A stretch of DNA of 42,619 bases from NCBI GenBank assembly GCA_031285565.1, contig JAITVY010000008.1, forward strand, positions 1-42,619. The letters run 5' to 3'. The notes under the pieces are model-generated. The model was given only the letters and a program-made list of their open reading frames with translations. It did no database searches and had not been told where the DNA came from. The translations under genes were made by a program, and so were the position numbers. Positions 10,363-19,214 of this stretch are shown here, piece by piece; the stretch's first letter is position 1, and every line of letters begins with the position of its first letter. The stretch is from Tannerella sp. (lineage in GTDB: Bacteria > Bacteroidota > Bacteroidia > Bacteroidales > Tannerellaceae).

Positions 10363-10519
10363 ACCCTCTATCTTTCGTACCTTCATCAGGATTGATAAGC
10401 TCAACGGATTCCTTTATATCTTCATCACTGGCAACTTTCGATTCTGTCGTATAATCACGGCCTAACTGTACGCCTGCTTTTTCTTGTTCACAAGCTTTTT
10501 TTTCTTCGCTGTCTATCAT
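10361..10519 (-). CDS. Small acidic protein of unknown function, 52 residues
   Basis: Minus-strand ATG at 10519 and TGA at 10361-10363. The product begins MIDSEEKKACEQEKAG and ends in NPDEGTKDRG. It is rich in Glu, Asp and Lys, without hydrophobic segments and probably largely disordered. A C-terminal 'ELINPD' motif resembles short Bacteroidales proteins ending in 'ELNPD', which have no assigned role. It lies immediately downstream of the two paralogues on the same strand and could be cotranscribed with them. It was called from the open frame, length and position only. Confidence 0.5.
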   Translation of the reverse strand: MIDSEEKKACEQEKAGVQLGRDYTTESKVASDEDIKESVELINPDEGTKDRG

Positions 10520-10586
10520 AACTTAATATTTTTTTATTTCTTAAACATTTGTCCTATTGAATCCAAAAGATCCCCCTTTTTTATAC

Positions 10587-10985
10587 TCATTGTTTGCAAA
10601 ATGGCTCTATTAATGATTCCATATTAAAATTTTTATTCTCCGGATCATTCATTTTACCTGAAATATCATTCACGATAATTGATATCAATGCAGATGCTAT
10701 ACCGGAAGAAATATTGCTATCCAATCCAACTTTGTTGGATAAAGAATTAACCACACTTTCTTGCAATGTGCTTAAAATTACATCATTCCCTGTAGGGCGC
10801 CTATCCGATAATGTCTCTGCCAGGTCAATTATGTTGGATGGATTCAAATACTTTTTAATCCCATCATTGATCGTCTCTGTTATGGTCTCTACAGCCAATT
10901 CTTTTTTTTCATCCGGTATATCCGGATTCTTATTAATTACATCGTTGGTGTATTTTCGTACAAGACCAAAAATTTCGTTCGTCAT
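10587..10985 (-). CDS. Paralogue of the 11007-11462 protein with a frameshifted C-terminus
   Basis: 132 residues starting at the ATG at 10985, 21 bases after the stop of its neighbour. The two align over nearly their full length: M(T/I)NEIF, NPD(I/V)PD, KKYLNPSNI against KGYLNPTNI, LSNK(V/A)GL, SSGIA, KMNDP. The product stops at PFCKQ. In the next frame, through 10534, the sequence reads GDLLDSIGQMFKK-stop, which matches the neighbour's GGLLGALGGLFHK-stop. Adding one base in the four-A run at 10598-10601 would restore equal lengths. So this copy seems to have lost its last 21 residues through a recent frameshift or a sequencing error. Function unknown; soluble, helix-rich and resembling DUF937/YidB-like small proteins only loosely. 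Confidence 0.75.
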   Translation of the reverse strand: MTNEIFGLVRKYTNDVINKNPDIPDEKKELAVETITETINDGIKKYLNPSNIIDLAETLSDRRPTGNDVILSTLQESVVNSLSNKVGLDSNISSGIASALISIIVNDISGKMNDPENKNFNMESLIEPFCKQ

Positions 10986-11006
10986 TGTTTTTGTCTTTTT
11001 ATAAAA

Positions 11007-11462
11007 CTATTTGTGGAATAATCCACCCAGTGCGCCTAAAAGACCACCTCCCTGTCCTCCGTCATTGTGTGTAAACGCGTTGACCAGTGATTGTACATCA
11101 AAAACGTTGTCGTTAGGATCGTTCATTTTTTTAGTGACCACACTGATAAGCATTGGGATTAATGAAGCTGCAATTCCTGAAGAAACCGTACTGCTGAGTC
11201 CGGCTTTATTACTTAATGCACCTACTACAGCGTTCTTTAACGTTTCTGTAATCGAATTACTTTGAGAAGAACTTTTACTACCCGACAACATACTTGCCAA
11301 TGCTGCAATATTTGTCGGATTCAAATATCCTTTGATACTATCTTTAACCGCATCGGTTGTTGTTTCTATGGCAAGGTTTTTCTTTGCATCCGGTACATCG
11401 GGGTTATTTGTTATAACTTCACCCGCATATTTCTCTACAAGATTAAAAATTTCATTAATCAT
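11007..11462 (-). CDS. Unknown 151-residue protein with a Gly-rich tail (intact paralogue)
   Basis: The ATG at 11462 (MINEIFNLVEKY) is chosen; the open frame extends to 11522 but that codon is TTG. The chain is predicted mostly helical, with alternating hydrophobic patches (SSGIAASLIPMLISVV) and a C-terminal tail GGQGGGLLGALGGLFHK. Similar Gly/Leu tails occur in DUF937/YidB-like proteins, but the match is weak. There is no signal peptide. It forms a tandem pair with the shifted copy, which it precedes in the direction of transcription. No function can be assigned. Confidence 0.72.
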   Translation of the reverse strand: MINEIFNLVEKYAGEVITNNPDVPDAKKNLAIETTTDAVKDSIKGYLNPTNIAALASMLSGSKSSSQSNSITETLKNAVVGALSNKAGLSSTVSSGIAASLIPMLISVVTKKMNDPNDNVFDVQSLVNAFTHNDGGQGGGLLGALGGLFHK

Positions 11463-11542
11463 AACATCAATTCTTTTAGTATAAAACATTTGTATACCAT
11501 AATAACAATGTGATTCTGCCAAATGTTTAATTAAATAACAAA

Positions 11543-11573
11543 AGCCGGGAGAACATGAATCGTTTTCCCGGCT
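11543..11573 (-). terminator. Terminator downstream of susD
   Basis: A perfect 8-bp stem AGCCGGGA / TCCCGGCT (11543-11550, 11566-11573) has a 15-base loop. On the minus strand the stem is followed by TTTG TTATTT, a modest U-rich tract. It lies about 90 bases after the susD stop and would end the long sugar-utilisation operon. Confidence 0.7.
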
Positions 11574-11602
11574 CTATCATCTTTATTCTTTTTTACTTTT
11601 CT

Positions 11603-11665
11603 TTAAAAAGCCATTTTGAGGCTTAGGATCACCTGGTTACTTTGACTGCTGGTTTCCCGCTCATT
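11603..11665 (-). pseudogene. Possible C-terminal fragment of an outer-membrane porin
   Basis: In a minus-strand frame different from susD, the sequence encodes ETSSQSNQVILSLKMAF followed by TAA (11603-11605). Alternating hydrophobic residues and a terminal Phe are the signature of the last strand of outer-membrane beta-barrels, and 'SQSNQVIL' recalls phosphate-porin ends. No start or upstream barrel is present; the frame runs into susD. It may be a relic fused by deletion, or chance. Confidence 0.25.
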
Positions 11666-13313
11666 TATAATTATCATTCTGGGTTAATGAACCTTCCGTA
11701 TTGTCAATTTCTTTTTGGGGGATCGGATAAGGCCATGTTTTCTCCGTAACCTGTGTTCCTGCATTTGTATAGATACCTTCCGGTGTTTTACCAAATGTCT
11801 GCATCTTAGGAACAAAAATACCCCAACGGATCAGGTCAAATAAACGTAAACCTTCTCCTCCCAGTTCAACCCGGCGTTCATGGCGGACTGCCGCCCGTAA
11901 ATCATCTGTTATTTTGATCTTATACTGTGCATTAAATTTATCTTCATTGACCCGTTCATTTTCGTGCACATTAAACTTTCGGAATTTAGCATACTTATCT
12001 GCCGGGGGTGTTGTCACAAATGCGCGATAACGGATTTTATTCAAAATATCCACAGCCTCCTGTTTATCTCCATTTGTCTCGATTAAACATTCTGCATACA
12101 TTAATAACACATCTGCATACCGGATATGATAAAATGTCCAGTCTGTTTGCGACAAATTACCGGTTGGCCTTCTTGAAAAATCCGGATATTGTTTACGGCT
12201 ATGTAATAAGGTAAAATTATCATATCCGGAATAATCATGTACCTCCTCCGTTCCATCCGGCTTTTCAAAAATATCTCCCGATGCAAGTATTGTGTGAACT
12301 AAACGTGGATCACCTGCCTCATATTCACTTACCAAATCATTTGTTGGGCATGCTCCACCCCAACCTCCTACGGCTCCACGACCCAGATTCATTTGAGGGC
12401 AAACACTACCTCCGCTTGATTCAGGAGGACTATAATTTCTTAGGGTAACAAAAACGGCTTCTTTTGATTTATAACCCTTTTCTGCACTATTAAATAAATC
12501 TTCATAACTATCTATCAGGTCATAACACCCTGAATCTATCACGTCTTTTAAATCTTTTTTTGCTGCATCATAATTCTTGTCAAACATATTCACGCGTGCA
12601 CGGAAGGCCATAGCAGCTTCCTTTGTAATACGCCCTAATTGGTCTTGCGGAAGACTTTTTGCACTTGGTATATTTGGTTCCGAAATAGCCGCATCCAGGT
12701 CACCCAGAATAAATTTGAGAACGTCTGCATAGTCTGATTTGGTAATAGTATTTTTATCTGCTGCGTTTAACGGTTTATCAATGATAGGTACATTAGCAAA
12801 AACAGCTAAAACATCATAGTAATAAAAAGCACGTAGAAAACGGGCTTCTGCAATCCATCGTAGTTTTTCTTCCTGTGTAACAAAACTACCTCCCGAATGA
12901 ATTAAAACGGTTTCAGGAGTTACTAAATCCAGGAATACATTACACCTACCTATTCCCATATTAAACCTATGATTCCATAAGTCAAACAATAAACTGCTGG
13001 TTGATAGCGGATTTCCCCTGGCTACTTCTGTGATTACTACACGGTCGCCGGCATCTGAACCTCCTTTCGAAAAATCGTCTGATAACTGATCCCCTATATC
13101 AAATTTCATGGTCTGGTAAGTCCATTGTTCATATATGGGTGTGTAACAACTAACCAGTAATTTAAATCCGGCATCTTCCGTACTCAGGTAAGTCGCTTCA
13201 TCCAGCGAACCTGTAGGCGGACGATCTAAAAAATCACTTGAACAACTCCAGGATAATACTCCTAAAAGAATAAGGAGGAATAAACTGATTGAATATTTTT
13301 CTATTGATTTCAT
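11661..13313 (-). CDS. SusD/RagB-family glycan-binding outer-membrane lipoprotein
   Basis: 550 residues. A type II signal peptide ends at Cys24 (LSWSC), so the protein is lipid-anchored and cell-surface exposed. The N-terminal SusD-like block 'FLDRPPTGSLDEATYLSTEDAGFKLLVSCY', the TPR-like helices in the middle and the C-terminal 'WTFYHIRYADVLLMYAEC', 'RHERRVELGGEGLRLFDLIRWG' and 'WPYPIPQKEID' blocks are all family hallmarks. It acts as the lid over the SusC barrel encoded 23 bases upstream. The ligand is unknown; the neighbouring enzymes suggest a small glycan or glycoside. Confidence 0.95.
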   Translation of the reverse strand: MKSIEKYSISLFLLILLGVLSWSCSSDFLDRPPTGSLDEATYLSTEDAGFKLLVSCYTPIYEQWTYQTMKFDIGDQLSDDFSKGGSDAGDRVVITEVARGNPLSTSSLLFDLWNHRFNMGIGRCNVFLDLVTPETVLIHSGGSFVTQEEKLRWIAEARFLRAFYYYDVLAVFANVPIIDKPLNAADKNTITKSDYADVLKFILGDLDAAISEPNIPSAKSLPQDQLGRITKEAAMAFRARVNMFDKNYDAAKKDLKDVIDSGCYDLIDSYEDLFNSAEKGYKSKEAVFVTLRNYSPPESSGGSVCPQMNLGRGAVGGWGGACPTNDLVSEYEAGDPRLVHTILASGDIFEKPDGTEEVHDYSGYDNFTLLHSRKQYPDFSRRPTGNLSQTDWTFYHIRYADVLLMYAECLIETNGDKQEAVDILNKIRYRAFVTTPPADKYAKFRKFNVHENERVNEDKFNAQYKIKITDDLRAAVRHERRVELGGEGLRLFDLIRWGIFVPKMQTFGKTPEGIYTNAGTQVTEKTWPYPIPQKEIDNTEGSLTQNDNYK

Positions 13314-13336
13314 GATAAAGTTCTATTTATTATTGA

Positions 13337-16300
13337 TTATAATTTCATGTTTATTCCGAACATAAACGTTCTTGGCTGTGGATAATATCCCACATCAATG
13401 CCCATATACAACGGATTGGTATTACCCATCTCAGGATCCAGGCCAGAATAATTTGTTATGGTAAACAAATTCTGGGCAGCTACAAACACACGTAGGTTAT
13501 TTATGGTAATTTTCTTTGTCAATGTACTTGGTATTGTATAACCGACCTGGAGATTTTTCAATCGGACATACGATCCGTCTTCTATAAACCAATCAGACAA
13601 TTGCAAATTCATACGGCTATCCGCATCAATTCCGAAATTCTTATTCGTACTGCCCGGTCCATCCCAGAATGTAGTCAAAATATCTTTAGGTGCATTATAC
13701 CAACCTGTACCTGAATAAATATCATACTTCACAATATTCATAACATCATTACCGATAGATCCCTGAAAAAATGCTGAAAAGTCAAAACCTTTATATTCAG
13801 CTCCAAGTGTAAGGCCAAATGTAAAGTCCGGATGCGGATTACCAATCATGGTCCGGTCGTCATCATCTATCTTTCCATCTTTGTTGATATCCACAAACTT
13901 TAAATCACCCGGCTTTGCTCCCGGCATTACAACCGAACCATTATTAATATAACTATCTATTTCCTGTTGTGTCTGGAATACTCCGTTTGTTTGATAACCA
14001 TAATAATAACCGATCGGCTTACCTACTTCGGTCATTGTGTAATTAAAATATCCCAAATGTACGCCTGTTCCAGGTATGCTTTTCCCACTTCCCAGGCTTT
14101 CAATCCGGTTCCGATATGTGGAAAGATTCCCATTTATATGATAGGTAAATTCTTTGCCCAATTTACCATCGTATGCAACCGAAAGTTCAAACCCACGGTT
14201 ACTAACACTTCCTGCATTCACCCACGGTGTATTAGGTAAACCCAATAATCCCGGTAAAGGTAACTCCAGTAACATATCAGATGTTTTTCGCTCAAAATAA
14301 TCGATAGTTGCCCGCAAAGAACCTCCTAAAAAGGCTAAATCTAATCCGAAATCCCATTGACGGGTTGTTTCCCATTTAAGGTCAGGATTTCCCACTTGGT
14401 TGCGTAAACCTGATAAAGAATAATTATACGGATTGCCATAAATATAATATCCACTATTGGAGAAAGTATTTAAATAAGCGGCATTGCCTATGTTCTGGTT
14501 CCCTATTTCTCCCCATGCTGCCCTTAGTTTGCCTTGCGAAAGCCAGTCAAATGTGTTCATGAATTTCTCTTCAGAAAAGTTCCAACCTGTGGAAACAGAC
14601 GGGAACACGCCCCAACGGTTATCTTTAGGGAAACGGGAAGACCCGTCCCAGCGAATGTTAGCCGTTACCATATACTTATTATTGAACGAATAAAATAAAC
14701 GTCCGAAATAAGAATTTAAACTGCTGATAGATGTATATCCTTCTGCTCCGGGATCCTTTGTCCCGGCATTAATAATCTGTTGGCTTTCATCATTATTTAC
14801 CATTCCTCTTTTGCTTGCAGCCAAATGTTCATAGCGCTCTTTTTCCGCAGAAGTACCAACCATTGCATTTACCAGATGGCTATCAAACTTTTTATTAAAT
14901 GTTAAATAATTATCAAATACCCAATAATCCGTATTATACCGGTATCTCGAAGCTGTAGCATCATTATTATATTCGTCACCATCCAGGTAATATTTGGGGA
15001 CAAAGCCACCCCATTCATTACGTTTTAAATCAATAGCAATACTCGATTTAAATGTTAAGAAAGGAAAGAATTTGATTTCCCCGGATATATTTCCTTTAGT
15101 AGCCAGATCCGTTCCTTTTAATAAAGATTGCCTGTCCGTTTGTCCAACCGTATTTGGTTTATTGGAATAAATAACCCCTGTATAGCGTGACCATGGATTA
15201 GTTGGTTCAAAACCACTCATAATCCGGTTATAAAGAAAATCCGGGATATCAACTAAATTATCACGGTAGACCGGAGTGATTGGGTCAGCCGTAGCAGTAC
15301 TGAATACTGTTCCCGTATATGCGCTATTCTCATCCAGATTCCGCCGTTCTTCATACGAAACACTTACATTCGCTGAAAGAGTCAGCCATTTGGTCACTTC
15401 GTTATCGACATTGATACGTCCGGTCAGACGTTGATATTCCGACCCATTTAATATACCCTGCATATCTGTATAACTAAAACTGGTGCGGTAGCGTAATTTA
15501 TCCATACCGCCGGAAAAAGCCAGGTTATAATTCTGTACAGGTGCATCTGTCCCTTCACGGGTCACTTCTTTCCACCAATCCGTTCCGGCTCTTCCTCCAT
15601 TCTTTCCCAAAAAAGTGAGGATTTGTTCCCTCTTTTCAGCTGTAGCAAAATCTTCCATTAATTCCCTGCCCGAATTCGCATAAGCCCGGTTTTTATATTC
15701 CATGAATCCGGCTGCATCTAGCATATCATACCGCTTGGGAATATTTTGGAACCCAATATTCATATCAAATTCGATCGAACTCCGATACGTTGCCCCGGAT
15801 TCTCCGCGTTTGGTTGATATCAAAATCACCCCGTTAGCTGCACGAGCACCATAGATTGCCTGTGCCGAAGCATCTTTAAGCACTTCAATACTTTCGATAT
15901 CGCGTGCATTCAGCCAGTTAATATCGTTTTGCGGAAGACCATCAACCACATACAACGGATTATTATTGTTTACGGTTCCAATACCCCGGATACGGATACT
16001 ACCAACAGAACCCGGACTTCCTGATGTAGCTGTAACTGTAACTCCTGCAGCTTTGCCCTGTAAAGCATCAGCAGCACTTCTCATAGGTAAATTAACCAGG
16101 TCATCACCTTTCACTTGCGAAATGGCTCCTGTCAAATCACTCTTTTTAAAAGATCCATATCCTACCACTACAACTTCTTCCAGGGCTTGTGCATCTTCAA
16201 CCAATGTAATATTAATAGCTGAACGATTACCGACAGTAATTTCCTGTGTTACATAACCAATATAAGAAATAGTTATTTCAGCATCGGATGCAACATTCTC

Positions 16301-16552
16301 AATTGAGAATTTTCCGTCAACATCAGTGATTGCTCCCGTTGACGAGTTTTTCACAAGTATATTCACTCCAATGAGTGGTTCACCTTTAGTATCAACAACT
16401 GTGCCAGTCAATTTATGACCCTGTTGAGTAACTAAAGTGGCGTGTAATTGACACGTTATCAAACACAAAATAATAATTGTCATTTTTCTCAATGAGAAAA
16501 AGACGTCCTTAAAGGAGCACTTGCCTGTCCCCCTGTAGAAATGTTTTTTCAT
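13337..16552 (-). CDS. SusC/RagA-family TonB-dependent transporter
   Basis: 1071 residues. A signal segment (about 20-40, ending near QLHA) leads into a carboxypeptidase-D-like regulatory domain ('GTVVDTKGEPLIGVNILVKNSSTGAITDVDGKFSI', about 50-110). A TonB-box-like stretch (ALEEVVVVGYG) follows. The plug domain contains 'GKAAGVTVT', 'IRIRGIGTVNNNNPLYVVDGLP' and 'SIEVLKDASAQAIYGARAANGVILISTKRG'. The rest is the 22-stranded barrel ending in 'RTFMFGINMKL'. It imports oligosaccharides or glycosides across the outer membrane with its SusD partner. Unusually, the pair sits at the far end of the operon, after the enzymes. Confidence 0.96.
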   Translation of the reverse strand: MKKHFYRGTGKCSFKDVFFSLRKMTIIILCLITCQLHATLVTQQGHKLTGTVVDTKGEPLIGVNILVKNSSTGAITDVDGKFSIENVASDAEITISYIGYVTQEITVGNRSAINITLVEDAQALEEVVVVGYGSFKKSDLTGAISQVKGDDLVNLPMRSAADALQGKAAGVTVTATSGSPGSVGSIRIRGIGTVNNNNPLYVVDGLPQNDINWLNARDIESIEVLKDASAQAIYGARAANGVILISTKRGESGATYRSSIEFDMNIGFQNIPKRYDMLDAAGFMEYKNRAYANSGRELMEDFATAEKREQILTFLGKNGGRAGTDWWKEVTREGTDAPVQNYNLAFSGGMDKLRYRTSFSYTDMQGILNGSEYQRLTGRINVDNEVTKWLTLSANVSVSYEERRNLDENSAYTGTVFSTATADPITPVYRDNLVDIPDFLYNRIMSGFEPTNPWSRYTGVIYSNKPNTVGQTDRQSLLKGTDLATKGNISGEIKFFPFLTFKSSIAIDLKRNEWGGFVPKYYLDGDEYNNDATASRYRYNTDYWVFDNYLTFNKKFDSHLVNAMVGTSAEKERYEHLAASKRGMVNNDESQQIINAGTKDPGAEGYTSISSLNSYFGRLFYSFNNKYMVTANIRWDGSSRFPKDNRWGVFPSVSTGWNFSEEKFMNTFDWLSQGKLRAAWGEIGNQNIGNAAYLNTFSNSGYYIYGNPYNYSLSGLRNQVGNPDLKWETTRQWDFGLDLAFLGGSLRATIDYFERKTSDMLLELPLPGLLGLPNTPWVNAGSVSNRGFELSVAYDGKLGKEFTYHINGNLSTYRNRIESLGSGKSIPGTGVHLGYFNYTMTEVGKPIGYYYGYQTNGVFQTQQEIDSYINNGSVVMPGAKPGDLKFVDINKDGKIDDDDRTMIGNPHPDFTFGLTLGAEYKGFDFSAFFQGSIGNDVMNIVKYDIYSGTGWYNAPKDILTTFWDGPGSTNKNFGIDADSRMNLQLSDWFIEDGSYVRLKNLQVGYTIPSTLTKKITINNLRVFVAAQNLFTITNYSGLDPEMGNTNPLYMGIDVGYYPQPRTFMFGINMKL

Positions 16553-16608
16553 AGCATAAAAATTAAAATTTAAAGAGATTGTTTTTACATAATAATCACA
16601 ATAAGAGC

Positions 16609-16731
16609 TACCTGAAAAGTCTCGGATATTGTCATTCGAAGTTTACAAAAAAAATCACAACACTCTGATTCTTGGTGACTATAAGTTCACATACTTTGTT
16701 CACAATGACCATTACTCCGACTTTTCAGGTA
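16609..16731. repeat. 123-bp segment bounded by 13-bp terminal inverted repeats
   Basis: TACCTGAAAAGTC (16609-16621) is repeated perfectly in inverted orientation at 16719-16731. The similarity continues inward with gaps (CGGA / TCCG, GTCATT 16631-16636 / AATGAC 16704-16709). It fills most of the 188-base gap between the isomerase gene and susC. No target-site duplication is evident. It could be a small non-autonomous element or a folded leader controlling susC expression. I found no clear TAnnTTTG promoter for susC here. Confidence 0.6.
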
Positions 16732-16740
16732 ATTTCGTTT

Positions 16741-17640
16741 TTATTCAAAAATTTCCTCCGTTACTCCATTAAAATACTCAATGCATTTTTTAATATCCGG
16801 AACGGAATTATCCCAATTATACTCGTATTCGATAGAGAATACACCTTTGAAATTCTGCCGTTTCAATTCTTTCAGCATTTCTTTTACATCCAGGATACCG
16901 GTTCCCCAAATCACATCATGTTGTTCAGCTTCGCCTTCTATCTTCTCGGCTATATCCTTAAAATGAAGGGAGATAATCCGGCCTTGTAATTCTTTTAGGC
17001 AAGCTATCTGGTCTAACCCTTCCCTTCGCCAGTGTCCGACATCCGAACATGAGCCTATTAAATTACTCCGGTTTGAAATTTCTTTTAAAAGGAATTCCGG
17101 TTTCCAGTAATCCGATGGTTTCGGATGATTATGAACCGATACCTTGATATTATTCATCTTTGCTAAACCCTCTACCAGATCCCAATCTTTCAAGGCAGGT
17201 TCGCACGTGATAAATTCCATCTCCCTGGCAAAAGCAAACATCTTTTCCCAATCATCCGGCTTATCGGTTACAAAAACACCTGTGCCGATAATCTTAATTC
17301 CTTTGGATGTGGCAAGCTCTTTCAATTCCTTTCGCGTCTGATCATCCAAATCAAAGCCAAACATCTGGTCTCCCCATTTTCCCCCCAGTTTATGCCCCGG
17401 ATAAACTTCAATATATTTCAGACCTAATTCCTGTGTCTTATCCAGGGCTTCTACCAGCGAAAAACGATGGAAAGAATAAGACTGCATTCCCAAACGCCAA
17501 CCATTTTGTTCGGCTTTTGTTTGTGCAATTGTTTCTGGTTCAGGTTGTCCTGCTACCTCCGTTTTCTTTTGCGCTTGGTTGCACGAAATAATAACAGCAC
17601 AGCAAGCGATCAACAAGATTGTATTAAAAAGATTCTTCAT
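16741..17640 (-). CDS. TIM-barrel sugar isomerase/epimerase-like lipoprotein (AP-endonuclease-2 fold)
   Basis: 299 residues with a lipoprotein signal ending at Cys20 (AVIISC), so it is predicted to be membrane-anchored in the periplasm. The fold is the xylose-isomerase-like TIM barrel. Likely metal ligands are the Glu in 'ITCEPAL', the Asp of 'CSDVGHWRREGL', the His in 'ISLHFKDI' and the Glu in 'FSIEYEYNW'. Relatives interconvert sugars or, in keto-glycoside pathways, catalyse eliminative cleavage of 3-keto-glycosides made by a Gfo/Idh/MocA partner. Such a partner gene lies just upstream in the operon, which favours this role, but the substrate is inferred only. The start ATG is abutted by a dispersed repeat. 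Confidence 0.85.
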   Translation of the reverse strand: MKNLFNTILLIACCAVIISCNQAQKKTEVAGQPEPETIAQTKAEQNGWRLGMQSYSFHRFSLVEALDKTQELGLKYIEVYPGHKLGGKWGDQMFGFDLDDQTRKELKELATSKGIKIIGTGVFVTDKPDDWEKMFAFAREMEFITCEPALKDWDLVEGLAKMNNIKVSVHNHPKPSDYWKPEFLLKEISNRSNLIGSCSDVGHWRREGLDQIACLKELQGRIISLHFKDIAEKIEGEAEQHDVIWGTGILDVKEMLKELKRQNFKGVFSIEYEYNWDNSVPDIKKCIEYFNGVTEEIFE

Positions 17641-17657
17641 TTTCCACTTTCAATTTT
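17640..17657 (-). repeat. Dispersed AAAATTGA-type repeat before the isomerase gene
   Basis: The minus strand reads AAAATTGAAAGTGGAAAA, one mismatch from 6405-6422, and runs straight into the ATG of the isomerase gene. It fills about half of the 38-base gap to the preceding gene, so it may supply the ribosome-binding region. Confidence 0.45.
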
Positions 17658-17678
17658 CAATTATAAACTTTCAACTAT

Positions 17679-19190
17679 TTAAGGCATTTGCGGCAACGAA
17701 AAACCATTCTGATATGTATGGTTAATCCATTCCTTCGCCATATCAGCGGCATTAAACTCTGCAAATCGGCGATCAAACCGGGGATCACCATCGATCACTT
17801 TAAAATCATCAACAGTTACAATCTTAATTTTGTCGGTTGGCGAAATATTTGTAAACCGCATATTTTCACCATCCCATTGTAACTCCCGATGTAAACCTTG
17901 CAAACCCGATAGGCGAACAGCCAGTACACCCATAACCACCATTTCATTAAACGGTCCCGAAAACCCGAAATGAGAAGATGACTCTGTCCGGTTATTCGGG
18001 GATTCTTTACATGCACGGATCCAATCCTGTTCATGGGCATTTGTACTCCATATATCGCCGTTGCCTCCTTTTACACGTGGGATCGTTGGTTTAGGCATGT
18101 TAAAATGATCCATATCCGAAATAGGTAATAAAGTCGGGTTCATACCATAACATCCGGTCATAATCTTTCCCTTCGTCCCGATAAAAATGATTCCGCCGTT
18201 TTCATCCCCCATCATTTGTCCGTCTTTTAATTCCTCCGGACGCGGTGGCATTAATCCTCCGTCATACCAATACACTTTTACTTCAGGCATTTTCACATTC
18301 CCTTTCGGTGGACGGGCAGGGAAAGTATAGGTTACCACTTGTGCGTGGGGTGGAGAATACATATTGCTTAAAGTCGAACTGCCAATTACGCTTGTCGGAT
18401 ATTTCAAATCCAGCGCCCAGTATAACGGATCCATAATATGGCAGGCCATATCACCTAAAGCGCCTGTTCCGAAGTCCCACCATCCGCGCCAGTTCCAAGG
18501 TGTATATACCGGATTGTACGGACGTTTGGTAGCAGGACCGATAAATAAATCCCAGTCCAATGCCTTTGGCGTCTTTACGTTATCTTTAGGTTCCTGTAAT
18601 CCTTGTGGCCAGATCGGACGATCTGTCCAGCAATGCACTTCGTGAACATCGCCAATGATACCCGCTTGTATCCATTCTGCAATCTGGCGGCACCAGTCAA
18701 ATGAATTACCCTGGTTTCCCATTTGCGTTGCCACTTTGTATTTCTTGGCTAAATGTGTTAAAAGACGGGATTCATAAACAGAATGAGTTAACGGTTTCTG
18801 CGTATAACAATGTTTCCCTAGCGTAATCGCATGAGCTGTTACTCCTGCATGTGTATGATCCGGAGTAGCCACCATAATAGCATCAATGGAGCTTCCCATC
18901 TGGTCAAACATAATCCGCCAGTCCTTGAAACGTTTCGCATCCGGATAATCCTTAAACGTTTTATCCGCATATCCCCAATCGACATCACAAAGCGCTACAA
19001 TGTTTTCTGTATTCATATTCGCCAGATTGCGACGTCCCATACCTCCAACTCCTATCCCGGCAATATTCAACTTATCACTTGGAGCTGTGTAACCAAACGA
19101 TTTGCCCATCACCGAACGGGGCACAATCGTAAAACCTGCCGCAGCCAATGCTCCGGTCTTTAAAAAATTTCTTCTTGAAATGTGTGTCAT
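17679..19190 (-). CDS. Exported Gfo/Idh/MocA-family oxidoreductase
   Basis: 503 residues. A twin-arginine signal (SRRNFLKTGALAAAGFTIV) shows export in folded form with bound cofactor. The Rossmann motif GIGVGGMGRRN (about 45-55) binds NAD(P), which stays tightly bound in exported members of the family. The usual EKP motif appears as QKPL in 'GKHCYTQKPLTHS', keeping the catalytic Lys. Further on, 'GTGALGDMACHIMDPLYWALDL' is typical of the larger Bacteroidetes/Planctomycetes subgroup. Such enzymes oxidise sugar hydroxyls, often at C3. Pairing with the TIM-barrel protein downstream suggests a keto-glycoside pathway in the periplasm. It is separated by 24 bases from the transporter gene. Confidence 0.9.
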   Translation of the reverse strand: MTHISRRNFLKTGALAAAGFTIVPRSVMGKSFGYTAPSDKLNIAGIGVGGMGRRNLANMNTENIVALCDVDWGYADKTFKDYPDAKRFKDWRIMFDQMGSSIDAIMVATPDHTHAGVTAHAITLGKHCYTQKPLTHSVYESRLLTHLAKKYKVATQMGNQGNSFDWCRQIAEWIQAGIIGDVHEVHCWTDRPIWPQGLQEPKDNVKTPKALDWDLFIGPATKRPYNPVYTPWNWRGWWDFGTGALGDMACHIMDPLYWALDLKYPTSVIGSSTLSNMYSPPHAQVVTYTFPARPPKGNVKMPEVKVYWYDGGLMPPRPEELKDGQMMGDENGGIIFIGTKGKIMTGCYGMNPTLLPISDMDHFNMPKPTIPRVKGGNGDIWSTNAHEQDWIRACKESPNNRTESSSHFGFSGPFNEMVVMGVLAVRLSGLQGLHRELQWDGENMRFTNISPTDKIKIVTVDDFKVIDGDPRFDRRFAEFNAADMAKEWINHTYQNGFSLPQMP

Positions 19191-19214
19191 AATAATAAAT
19201 TATATAAAGGTGAA

